From NCBI GenBank assembly GCA_905233425.1, contig CAJOEC010000073.1:1-50058 (forward strand): 50,058 nt of DNA. Reading direction: 5' to 3'. The notes beneath the pieces were generated by a model. That model did no database searches and had not been told where the DNA came from. It worked only from the letters and a program-made list of their open reading frames with translations. The position numbers were made by a program, and so were the translations under genes. The DNA is from an uncultured Prevotella sp. GTDB lineage: Bacteria > Bacteroidota > Bacteroidia > Bacteroidales > Bacteroidaceae. Below are positions 1-6,334 of the stretch, piece after piece (the first letter of the stretch is position 1; each line of letters starts with the position of its first letter).

Positions 1-66
1 TAAAAAATAAGCCCACCTTTTTAGGGGCGGGCGGGCCTCGGTATTTTCCACCCGAGGGGGATTTCG
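1..66 (-). ncRNA. Short leader or sRNA ending in an early terminator
   Basis: A leftward promoter at 72-103 would start transcription near 66. The transcript passes a small hairpin (arms 52-57 and 36-41) and then a stem of seven pairs (arms 26-32 and 11-17, one G-U pair). That stem is followed by a T-rich run on the minus strand, the complement of 1-10. This has the form of an intrinsic terminator only about 60 nt after the start. It could be a short RNA or an attenuated leader of a gene lying off the left edge. No protein is visible inside it. Confidence 0.4.
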
Positions 67-71
67 TGCTG

Positions 72-103
72 CAAAGATAGGCATATTATCCCTAACCACC
101 AAA
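72..103 (-). promoter_or_regulatory. Bacteroidetes-type promoter, leftward
   Basis: Read on the minus strand there is TTTG (100-103), 20 nt, then TATCTTTG (72-79). This matches the Bacteroidetes primary sigma consensus TTTG / TAnnTTTG in sequence and spacing. It points out of the window to the left. Confidence 0.6.
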
Positions 104-183
104 CTTTTCAGAAACTTTTTTCATTTATGGGGCGAAAAACGATTATTGAGGAAATCGAAAGTGGATAAGATACAGCAAATCTT

Positions 184-297
184 ATGTATAAGAACGAACG
201 CCGTTTCCGCGATGCCATCATGCCCGATGTGGTGACCGACGGCACCAAGCGTTACGAAGTGCCTGAGAAGTGGAAACCAGCGAATATCGTGAGGTAA
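184..297 (+). pseudogene. 37-residue ORF or gene remnant, unknown
   Basis: An open frame of 37 codons starts MYKNERRF and ends in TAA at 295-297, just before a strong hairpin at 306-341. No promoter box and no clear ribosome-binding site precede it. The charged sequence reads like the C-terminal end of a longer protein (…EVPEKWKPANIVR), so I take it as a remnant of a lost gene that kept its terminator. I do not recognise the family. It could also be a real small protein. Confidence 0.25.
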
Positions 298-305
298 AGA
301 GATAC

Positions 306-341
306 GGGAGGCCGATGCTGGCGATTCAGCGTCGGCCTCCC
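306..341. terminator. Strong hairpin terminator, bidirectional
   Basis: Fifteen-base arms (306-320 and 327-341) pair completely with one G-U and a six-base loop. The hairpin is followed by an AT-rich stretch on the right. It sits between the short plus-strand ORF and the 3' end of the BspA-like gene and could serve both. Confidence 0.7.
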
Positions 342-375
342 GAATTTAATTATCTTCTTGGCGTTACATGGATTG

Positions 376-1569
376 TCATTTCACGATGACCTTTTTACCG
401 CCGATGATGTTGATGCCCTTGGCTGGTTCTTGCAAACGTCTGCCTTTGAGGTCATAGACAGGGGATCTTGCGCCTTTATCCAAGGTGATGCCCTGAATGC
501 CAGACGGGTCATCAACCACGATATTCTTGAAGCTCTTCCATGGTTCTGCTGACCTGTAGGCATCAATAGATACGGCAGGCACATGGAGTGTGGCATATTC
601 TATAAAAGAATCCTGAAAGGCATCCAATTCTGTTTTTGGCACTGTCTCTGCATAACAATAAACATCGGTCAATTCGGGACAATTAGAGAACGCATAAAAC
701 CCTATTGTGGTCACGGTATTAGGAATGCTGATGTTCGTCAGACCGCTGCACTCATAGAAGGCATAACTCGAGATGCTGGTCACGGAGTTGGGTATGGTGA
801 GACTCGTCAGACTGCTACAGCCTTGGAACGCACCAGCCCCGATGCTCGTCACGGAGTTGGAGATGTTGACGCTCGTCAGGCCGCTACAATCCATGAACGC
901 ATAATACCCGATGGTAGTCACAGAGTTGGGTATGGTGAGGCTCTCCAGGCCACTACAACCCTCGAACGCACTTTCCCCGATGCTGGTCACGGAGTTGGGT
1001 ATGGTGATGCTCTTCAGACTGCTACAAAGATAGAACGCATCAACCCCGATGCTGGTAACGGAGTTGGGGATGTTGATGCTCGTCAGGCCGCTAAGACCTT
1101 CAAACACATAATCCCCGATGCTGGTCACAGAGTTAGGAACAACCAAGTCCTTGTCAATTTCTTCACCATTTATATACAAATGATGTGCATAGGAAAGAGG
1201 ATTCGAAATATAACCAAAATTTATCTTACACCATGCCGCCAAATCAGAAATATGAACTGCAGTCAGACTGTTACAGCCCTGGAACGCATAATAACCGATG
1301 CTGGTCACGGAGTTGGGAATATTGATGCTTGTCAGGCTGCTACAATCAGCGAACGCATACTCACCGATACAGGTCACTTGATATGTGACATCATTATATG
1401 AGATGGTTTCTGGAATGGAGACTATTCCCTTATATTTCTTCGGGTTAAATGTCACCTCGGCTGTCTTTGCTTTGTTAATAAGATTGTAAGAGATGCCGTC
1501 AATCTCTACGGTTTCCGCGCTCGCAACCATCGGAAGGAACATCGTCATTGCTATAAGAATTTTCTTCAT
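376..1569 (-). CDS. BspA-like leucine-rich-repeat surface protein
   Basis: The protein has 397 residues. It begins with a signal peptide (MKKILIAMTMFLPMVASA, cut before ETVEI). About ten LRR_5/BspA-type repeats of roughly 23 residues follow (residues about 60-320), each carrying a version of IPNSVTSIGxxAFxxCSxL. Repeats two and three are separated by an irregular segment (AAWCKINFGYISNP…). The last 30 residues (VYDLKGRRLQEPAKGI…GGKKVIVK) match tails seen on two other proteins in this window. They resemble the C-terminal modules of exported Prevotella proteins, possibly type IX secretion signals. BspA-like proteins are known to mediate adhesion and coaggregation; the partner here is unknown. 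A long structured leader precedes the gene. The repeat-rich sequence makes it prone to recombination. Confidence 0.88.
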   Translation of the reverse strand: MKKILIAMTMFLPMVASAETVEIDGISYNLINKAKTAEVTFNPKKYKGIVSIPETISYNDVTYQVTCIGEYAFADCSSLTSINIPNSVTSIGYYAFQGCNSLTAVHISDLAAWCKINFGYISNPLSYAHHLYINGEEIDKDLVVPNSVTSIGDYVFEGLSGLTSINIPNSVTSIGVDAFYLCSSLKSITIPNSVTSIGESAFEGCSGLESLTIPNSVTTIGYYAFMDCSGLTSVNISNSVTSIGAGAFQGCSSLTSLTIPNSVTSISSYAFYECSGLTNISIPNTVTTIGFYAFSNCPELTDVYCYAETVPKTELDAFQDSFIEYATLHVPAVSIDAYRSAEPWKSFKNIVVDDPSGIQGITLDKGARSPVYDLKGRRLQEPAKGINIIGGKKVIVK

Positions 1570-1602
1570 AACGAAATGTTTTTAATTTATATTTGTTTAT
1601 AC

Positions 1603-1767
1603 TAAAATGCGCAGGCCATTTCTACGCATTCCCGGCTCACCACAAGCCATTGCAACCGTCGAAACGCCTGCGCACTATGCGCCGACGCTCTTGTTGCAAT
1701 TTGGCTCGTCTTTTCGTAGGTGGTGATTGGGAATGTCAGAGCCTAATATGTCTATTTGTTCCGAAGA
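1603..1767 (-). ncRNA. Structured 5' leader RNA before the BspA-like gene
   Basis: Transcription from the promoter at 1774-1802 would give a leader of about 200 nt. Near its 5' end is a GTTC-TTCG-GAAC hairpin (UUCG tetraloop). It then folds into one long rod. The pairs are 1627-1633 with 1729-1735, 1637-1643 with 1720-1726, 1645-1649 with 1702-1706, 1650-1656 with 1693-1699, 1657-1661 with 1683-1687 and 1670-1674 with 1678-1682. That is 36 pairs in 109 nt. An alternative stem, GCGCAGGC (1609-1616) with GCCTGCGC (1666-1673), would break the top of the rod. The end of the structure lies about 35 nt before the ATG. It could be a cis-acting leader, or an independent RNA of rod (6S-like) shape. 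I do not recognise its class. Confidence 0.55.
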
Positions 1768-1773
1768 ACGCTG

Positions 1774-1802
1774 CAAAATTACACAAAATTCTTCGATTAC
1801 AA
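1774..1802 (-). promoter_or_regulatory. Promoter of the BspA-like gene
   Basis: On the minus strand TTG (1800-1802) is followed after 18 nt by TAATTTTG (1774-1781), a TAnnTTTG match. The inferred start is near 1767, giving a long untranslated leader. Confidence 0.55.
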
Positions 1803-1887
1803 TGCTTTAAACTGTGAAAATCACATAAAATATGATTGATTTTTGAAAAAATGTGGGGAAAGACGTTATGAATAGCAGAAAAGTTAC

Positions 1888-1895
1888 TAATTTTG
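1888..1895 (+). promoter_or_regulatory. -7 box that sets the start of the small gene at 1919
   Basis: TAATTTTG fits TAnnTTTG and lies 23 nt before the ATG at 1919. Because it lies inside a longer open frame that begins at 1853, it argues for the internal start. Confidence 0.5.
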
Positions 1896-1918
1896 TGGCT
1901 GGAAAAAATACGAGCATT

Positions 1919-2047
1919 ATGGACGAAAAAGATTTTAGACAATTGTCGGACAGTGAGTTCAAGGCGGCGCTTATTGCTACGCTGAACCTGAAGAAGGAGT
2001 GGTTGGCCTCAGTGGATAAACGCGAAAAGGAACTGGGAATAAGATGA
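1919..2047 (+). CDS. 42-residue protein, first gene of a two-gene cassette
   Basis: The frame is open from 1853, but a TAnnTTTG promoter box at 1888-1895 lies inside it. I therefore start at the ATG at 1919, giving a 42-residue protein, MDEKDFRQLSDSEF…REKELGIR. It is charged and probably all-helical, with no signal peptide. Its stop overlaps the next gene by four bases (ATGA at 2044-2047), so the two are translationally coupled. A small charged protein coupled to a larger one is a common layout for antidote-target pairs. It also fits a simple small partner protein. No family recognised. Confidence 0.6.
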   Translation: MDEKDFRQLSDSEFKAALIATLNLKKEWLASVDKREKELGIR

Positions 2048-2550
2048 GACTTTCAGTTGACAACATCAACAACGGGTCGCCCTACTGGGTCATCCAGCTG
2101 GACGATATGACGTTCCGTTTCGTGACGAAGAATGGCATCGTCTATCGCGTCGGTTTCTACAAAGACCCGTATTTCCTGGGCAGCAAGGCTTACCACTTCT
2201 TTATCGCCAACGAGAACGACGCTTTTGCGCCGAAAGATGCGGACGTGTTTCGCGTTATCACCCGCGTGCTGGAGGAGTTCTTCCGTCAGGATGCCTCGGT
2301 GATGCTTTACATCTGTGACCCCTTCGACCACCGCGAGGCCACACGCGACAGCCTGTACAAGCGCTGGTTCAACGGCTATTCGCGCCGCAACGAGCTGACG
2401 CTACGGGCCGAGGCTATCGACTTCGAAGGCTATGTGGTCTATACGGGCATGATTCTGCGCAAGGACCACCCGGAATACAATAGTCTGATTGAGAAGTACG
2501 ACGAGTTCGTGAAACGCGCCAACAAGTTGTATCGCATCCAGCCGAAATAG
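2044..2550 (+). CDS. 168-residue Bacteroidetes protein of unknown function
   Basis: It starts with MRLSVDNINNGSPYWVIQL, and its ATG overlaps the stop of the preceding 42-residue gene. No signal peptide or membrane segment is seen. The N-terminal half is beta-rich (…MTFRFVTKNGIVYRVGFY…) and the rest is mixed and charged. Visible features include CDPFDHREATRDSLYKRWF and a helical C-terminus (EKYDEFVKRANKLYRIQPK). The overall look recalls small Bacteroidetes-only domains of unknown function, possibly DUF6169, but this was not verified. The coupling suggests it acts with the 42-residue protein. Confidence 0.7.
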   Translation: MRLSVDNINNGSPYWVIQLDDMTFRFVTKNGIVYRVGFYKDPYFLGSKAYHFFIANENDAFAPKDADVFRVITRVLEEFFRQDASVMLYICDPFDHREATRDSLYKRWFNGYSRRNELTLRAEAIDFEGYVVYTGMILRKDHPEYNSLIEKYDEFVKRANKLYRIQPK

Positions 2551-2628
2551 ACGATGCCATAACACCTGATTTTGAGAAGCTACTATGAGTATGAACCAGC
2601 AATCGAACGAACAAGTGAAACTTTTGCC

Positions 2629-2922
2629 TCACTTCTTGATGGTTACTTTGTGCGTCGTTCCCTCCACGTGCTCGACGGAAAGGACGTTGTAGCCCTGTTC
2701 GCGTGCGTTGCGGGGCACATTGTCTAAGGGTTCGCCCTCGGCGAGCAGCACTTCAAGAATGTCGCCCGGCTGGAGCTTCGAAAGCTCAATCTTTGTCTTT
2801 ACGAAGGTCATGGGGCAGTGTTCCTTCGTGATGTCTAAAACGTGAGACCCACCCCACAGCCCCTCCCTGCGAGGGAGGGGAGTAGATACCTTGTTCGCTG
2901 AATTGTTTTCTTTTGTTGCCAT
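2629..2922 (-). CDS. TusA-like sulfur-carrier protein with repeat-derived N-terminus
   Basis: This 97-residue protein carries the TusA-family core: a strand, then the Cys-Pro motif in ITKEHCPMTFVKTKIELSKL (residues about 31-50), then QPGDILEVLL. The Cys of CPM would carry the persulfide. Residues 13-26 (STPLPRREGLWGGS) are not part of the fold. They are encoded by a GC-rich repeat at about 2847-2881 that occurs elsewhere in the window, so the natural N-terminus has been extended or replaced. It is the last gene of the cysK-DsrE-TusA run on the minus strand. The likely role is passing sulfur between proteins in thiolation or assimilation. The acceptor is not indicated. Confidence 0.75.
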   Translation of the reverse strand: MATKENNSANKVSTPLPRREGLWGGSHVLDITKEHCPMTFVKTKIELSKLQPGDILEVLLAEGEPLDNVPRNAREQGYNVLSVEHVEGTTHKVTIKK

Positions 2923-3019
2923 AATTCTTATCGTTTTTATTGTCTTTTAGTAATTACTCCCCTCCCTCACAGGCGATTTAGTCCTTAAGCGGACAAAATA
3001 TTCTGGTTGGCGGAGGGTC

Positions 3020-3499
3020 TTAGATAAATAGCGTCTGTCCTCCCTCACTTAGTTTCAGGAACGAGGCTACGCCGAGGACGTCTTTCACCTCGGGGATGAA
3101 GTCCTCTTTCTTCAGGCCCAGAACGTGCATGGCCATCTCGCAGGCGTAGAGGTTGATGCCGAGGACTTTGGCCGCCTCGACCAGCTCCTCGAGGGTTGCC
3201 ACGTTGTTCTTGCGCATCAGGTAGCGGAAGATCTTAGGCCCTGCGCCAAGGAAGTTGAAGCGGCTCGTGGGAGTGGCTTTCAGGCCTCCCATCATGAAGC
3301 CGAAAATCTTAGTCAGCCAGTTGCCGCCTGTGAACGAGCGGCCCTGTTTCTGCTTGATCGCGTCGAGGCCCCAGAAGGTGAAGAAGATGTTCACCTCATA
3401 ACCTACTGCTGCCGCGCCCGTACCTAATGTGAATACTGCGGTGAGCTTGTCGAAATCGCCTGAGAAAGCAATGATACTCAGTTTCTTTTGTTCTGCCAT
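3020..3499 (-). CDS. DsrE/DsrF/DrsH-like sulfur relay protein
   Basis: The 159-residue product begins MAEQKKLSIIAFSGDFDKL and shows the DsrE-like fold, with an N-terminal strand-loop and a glycine-rich segment (TLGTGAAAVGYEVNIFF). A conserved Cys sits in NLYACEMAMHVLGL (residues about 115-130). This family usually pairs with TusA in sulfur transfer, and a TusA-like gene lies 97 nt downstream. An in-frame ATG at 3521-3523 would add MISKKEKG and overlap the cysK stop as ATGA. I prefer 3499 because an A/G-rich stretch stands just before it, but the longer start is possible. The open frame continues far upstream inside cysK; that part is not coding. Confidence 0.82.
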   Translation of the reverse strand: MAEQKKLSIIAFSGDFDKLTAVFTLGTGAAAVGYEVNIFFTFWGLDAIKQKQGRSFTGGNWLTKIFGFMMGGLKATPTSRFNFLGAGPKIFRYLMRKNNVATLEELVEAAKVLGINLYACEMAMHVLGLKKEDFIPEVKDVLGVASFLKLSEGGQTLFI

Positions 3500-3519
3500 A
3501 CCTTTTTCTTTTTTGGAAA

Positions 3520-4476
3520 TCATCCGTTGTTGTACATTTGTGTCGAGAGGTAGCGCTCGCCAGTGTCGGGCAGCAGCACCACGATGTTCTTCCCTACGTT
3601 CTCCGGCCGGCGGGCGAGTTTGATGGCGGCAGCAGCGGCGGCTCCGCTGGAGATGCCCGTCAGCACACCGTCCTTCGTGGCCAACAGCCGTCCGACGGCG
3701 AAGGCCTCTTCGTCCTTGATACGGAATATCTCGTCGTAGATGGTCGTGTCGAGCACCTTTGGCTGGAAACCGGCACCGATGCCCTGAATCTTGTGAGGCC
3801 CTGGGCGCTCGCCGCTGAGCACCGACGAGGTGTAAGGCTCCACGCCCACTATCTTCACATTCTTGTTGTATGCCTTCAGCGTCTGGCCTACGCCCGTGAT
3901 GGTGCCGCCCGTGCCGATGCCCGCAACGAAGATGTCCACCTTGCCGTCGGTGTCGCGCCATATCTCCTCGCCCGTCGTGCGACGATGCACCTCAGGGTTG
4001 GCGGGGTTCTCAAACTGCTGGGGGATATAGGCTCCCATTGTTGAGCCTGATTTGCCATCCAGCTCCTTTTTCAGCTCCTGTGCCTTGCGGATGGCTCCGG
4101 TCATTCCCTCGTAAGCTGGCGTCAGTACCAGTTCTGCACCGAGTGACTTCAGCAGCGTGCGTCGCTCTATAGACATCGCATCGGGCATAGTCAGTATGAG
4201 CCGGTAGCCACGGATGGCGGCGATGAATGCCAGCCCGATTCCCGTGTTGCCACTTGTCGGCTCAACGATGGTCGTACCAGGGCCGAGCAGTCCCTTGCGC
4301 TCGGCACGCTCTATGAGTGCCAGGGCCGTGCGGTCCTTCACGCTCCGTGCCGGATTCAGATATTCCAACTTGGCAATCACCCGGGCATTCAACTTCAGCT
4401 CCCGTTCTGTGCCCGACAACTCTACTAACGGTGTGTTACCGATTAACTCAATAAGATTGTGTGCTATCTGTGCCAT
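3520..4476 (-). CDS. cysK: Cysteine synthase A (O-acetylserine sulfhydrylase)
   Basis: The 318-residue PLP enzyme makes L-cysteine from O-acetylserine and sulfide in the cytoplasm. Seen directly are ELIGNTPLVEL near the N-terminus, the PLP lysine in NPARSVKDR (about residue 46), the substrate loop TSGNTGIGL (about 74), the phosphate loop GIGTGGTITG (about 182) and the C-terminal SGAAAAAAIKL. Length is normal for the family. A short segment DGKSGSTMG before AYIPQQFENPANP looks longer than usual. It precedes the DsrE-like and TusA-like genes, consistent with a sulfur assimilation operon. No clear TAnnTTTG box was found in the AT-rich 60 nt upstream. Confidence 0.93.
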   Translation of the reverse strand: MAQIAHNLIELIGNTPLVELSGTERELKLNARVIAKLEYLNPARSVKDRTALALIERAERKGLLGPGTTIVEPTSGNTGIGLAFIAAIRGYRLILTMPDAMSIERRTLLKSLGAELVLTPAYEGMTGAIRKAQELKKELDGKSGSTMGAYIPQQFENPANPEVHRRTTGEEIWRDTDGKVDIFVAGIGTGGTITGVGQTLKAYNKNVKIVGVEPYTSSVLSGERPGPHKIQGIGAGFQPKVLDTTIYDEIFRIKDEEAFAVGRLLATKDGVLTGISSGAAAAAAIKLARRPENVGKNIVVLLPDTGERYLSTQMYNNG

Positions 4477-4537
4477 ATCTTTACTTTTATTTATCTTTCA
4501 TTTTTTATATTTTAATTTTACTTACTGTTGCGGTTGA

Positions 4538-4770
4538 ACCGCCCCTGACCGCAACGCGGTATCCTCTCAGTAGCCGGGTGGTGCGAAGCACCCCCGGATG
4601 GCGGTTGACGGAACATCGACCCTGAAGGGGTCGCCCAATTCGTGGTGTTGGGGCACTCTTTCAGAGTGCTTTTCTCTCCCTTTCCGTTGTCCGAAGGTCG
4701 TATTCCCGAGCAAGCTCGCCTACCCGTAGCCTTTCCGACCTACGGCTATTGAGAGGTGACGCTTTCAGCG
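4538..4770. repeat. Family A palindrome-mosaic repeat, copy 1
   Basis: This is a chain of short palindromes: ACCGCAACGCGGT, GTGGTGCGAAGCACC, CGACCCTGAAGGGGTCG, GCACTCTTTCAGAGTGC, CGAGCAAGCTCG and GACGCTTTCAGCGTC. The same modules in the same order and orientation recur at about 19452-19605 and 33838-34085. The right end overlaps the 3' end of the neighbouring PLP-enzyme gene and encodes its last residues (DAESVTSQ). It fills the gap between that gene and cysK. Confidence 0.8.
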
Positions 4771-5960
4771 TCTTTCATCCGCACGTTATTTTCCAACGCT
4801 TGTTCGATGTCGGCGAGGATGTCTTCGGGGGCTTCGAGACCTACGGAGAGACGGATGGTGGTCTGTCGCACATCCATCTGCTGCAACTGCCGCTCCGGGA
4901 ACAGTCCGAAGATGGTTGAGGCGGGGTGTATGGCCAGCGTACGGCTGTCAAAGAGATTCGTAGCGCGATGGATGAGCTTCAGACGGTTGAGGAACGCGAA
5001 GCATGCCTCCTTCGACGCAAGGTCGATGGTGAGCATCGCGCCCGCCGTCGGGCCGAACTGCCGCTGCGCAAGGGCATGATAGGGGTTATCTTCCAGCCCC
5101 ACGTAGTTCACGCTCTCGATGCCTTTCACACTCCTCAGCGCCTTTGCCAGCCACAGCGCATTGGCGGCCTGCCGCTGGTAGCGCACGTCGAGCGTTTCCA
5201 GTCCGAGGGTCTGCATATAGGCCGTCTGTGGTGTCATATACACGCCGAGGTTTATGAGCAGGTCGTACTTCACGCGCAGGTTGATCTGCGGGAACGAGCC
5301 GTAGTCGATGATCAGTCCGCCAAGCGACGTGCCACCGCCCGAAATGTACTTCGTGCTCGACACCACTTCGACGTCCACGCCCAGTGCCTTGAGGTTCGTC
5401 TCCGTGAAGGGAATCACCGTCGAGTCGGCAATCACGGGCACGCCCTTCCTGTGGGCGATGTCAGCGATGCCCTTCAGGTCGGCCACCTCCAACTGCGGGT
5501 TCGTCACGATTTCAAGGAACACGCAAGCCGTCTGCTCGTCGATGGCCTCCTCCACAGCCTCCAAGTTCGTTAGGTCGCGCAGCCGGGGCTTCACGCCAAG
5601 TCGCAGCAGCGTGCCGCTGATGAGTGCAAGCGTGTTGCCGAACAGGTGGCGCGAGGTGACGATGTTCTTTCCCTGTGCCACAACAGCCAGCAATGCCGTG
5701 CTGATGGCCGCCATGCCTGAGTTCAACGCCGTCACGTGGTCAGCCTCAGTAAGTGCCTTCACCCGCTGCTCAAGGTTCGTCACCGTGGGGTTTGCAATGC
5801 GGGCGTAGTCGGGAGCCTTGATGCGGTTGCAGAAGGCGTCGCTCATCGTCTGCGCATCCTGGAACTCGAACGACACATTATTATATATAGGCACGGCAAG
5901 TGCACCGTATGCATCGGGCCTGACGTAGGGGGTGTGGATGGCTGTTGTCTGCTTCTTCAT
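4746..5960 (-). CDS. Cys/Met metabolism PLP enzyme, O-acetylhomoserine sulfhydrylase-like
   Basis: The 404-residue protein belongs to the trans-sulfuration family. Landmarks are PIYNNVSFEFQDA, the PLP-phosphate region YARIANPTVTNLEQRVKAL, ALNSGMAAISTALLA, and the catalytic lysine in VVSSTKYISGGGTSLGG (about residue 204). MetY, MetZ and cystathionine gamma-synthase/lyase share this frame, so the exact substrate is uncertain. O-acetylhomoserine plus sulfide to homocysteine fits the sulfur genes alongside. The final residues DAESVTSQ are written by the family A repeat, so the natural C-terminus has been replaced or trimmed. A good promoter lies upstream at 6016-6047. Confidence 0.85.
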   Translation of the reverse strand: MKKQTTAIHTPYVRPDAYGALAVPIYNNVSFEFQDAQTMSDAFCNRIKAPDYARIANPTVTNLEQRVKALTEADHVTALNSGMAAISTALLAVVAQGKNIVTSRHLFGNTLALISGTLLRLGVKPRLRDLTNLEAVEEAIDEQTACVFLEIVTNPQLEVADLKGIADIAHRKGVPVIADSTVIPFTETNLKALGVDVEVVSSTKYISGGGTSLGGLIIDYGSFPQINLRVKYDLLINLGVYMTPQTAYMQTLGLETLDVRYQRQAANALWLAKALRSVKGIESVNYVGLEDNPYHALAQRQFGPTAGAMLTIDLASKEACFAFLNRLKLIHRATNLFDSRTLAIHPASTIFGLFPERQLQQMDVRQTTIRLSVGLEAPEDILADIEQALENNVRMKDAESVTSQ

Positions 5961-6015
5961 TTTTCAACAACGAATTACACGAATTACACTAATTTCATGA
6001 ATTAATTTCTGGGTG

Positions 6016-6047
6016 CAAAGGTACGAACAAAAGAAATATCTCCCAAA
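6016..6047 (-). promoter_or_regulatory. Promoter of the Cys/Met PLP enzyme gene
   Basis: On the minus strand TTTG (6044-6047), 20 nt, then TACCTTTG (6016-6023): an excellent Bacteroidetes promoter. It gives a 5' leader of about 50 nt containing the AT-rich direct repeat ACGAATTACACGAATTACAC. Confidence 0.7.
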
Positions 6048-6100
6048 TTTCATAAGAAAATCAGAAGATATTCCTAATAATTGAGGTTTTCGTTTGCGGA

Positions 6101-6140
6101 TATTCTAAAATCGTCCCAAAAAGGACTGCGTTTTAGAATA
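6101..6140. terminator. Perfect 10-bp inverted repeat, likely terminator
   Basis: TATTCTAAAA (6101-6110) pairs with TTTTAGAATA (6131-6140). An inner GTCC/GGAC stem lies at 6113-6116 and 6123-6126. It lies 3' of the LruC lipoprotein gene and 5' of the next minus-strand promoter, so a terminator is the simplest reading. No T-run follows. Confidence 0.45.
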
Positions 6141-6222
6141 ATATTCTCCGCCTTACAGGGGGTGGCGAGATCCGGGAAGCACCTCTCCGACACGCCAAAA
6201 AGCCAGCCCGGCGCGGACTATC

Positions 6223-6285
6223 AGTTCGCGCCGTCCGAACTCTGAGTTCGCGCCAGGCGAACTCGGAGTTCGCACGGCGCGAACT
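6223..6285. repeat. Three 19-bp palindromes at 22-bp period, copy 1
   Basis: Units of the form AGTTCGCGCCGnGCGAACT start at 6223, 6245 and 6267, an exact 22-bp period. A second copy with the same period lies at 33601-33663. The third unit is followed by CTTTTTG in both copies. It occupies the 3' side of the LruC lipoprotein gene. The rest of the 5961-6334 gap holds the promoter and the inverted repeat listed separately. Confidence 0.75.
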
Positions 6286-6334
6286 TTTTGGGGTCTCGGA
6301 GGCCTTAGGATGGAATCCCCAAGACATTGGAAAG

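Noticed and set aside
583..1401. 272-codon frame with repeating units opposite the BspA-like gene
   Set aside because: The periodic look simply mirrors the leucine-rich repeats on the other strand.
2587..2640. Possible small ORF MSMNQQSNEQVKLLP after the 168-residue gene
   Set aside because: It runs straight into the antisense of the TusA-like gene and has no promoter or family likeness.
3020..3961. 313-codon frame reaching from the DsrE-like gene into cysK
   Set aside because: The first half is out of frame with cysK and low-complexity. The real protein starts near 3499 with MAEQKKLSII.
6223..6285. Possible CRISPR array (repeats at regular 22-bp period)
   Set aside because: Units are palindromes separated by only three bases, so there are no spacers. 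No cas gene is present.
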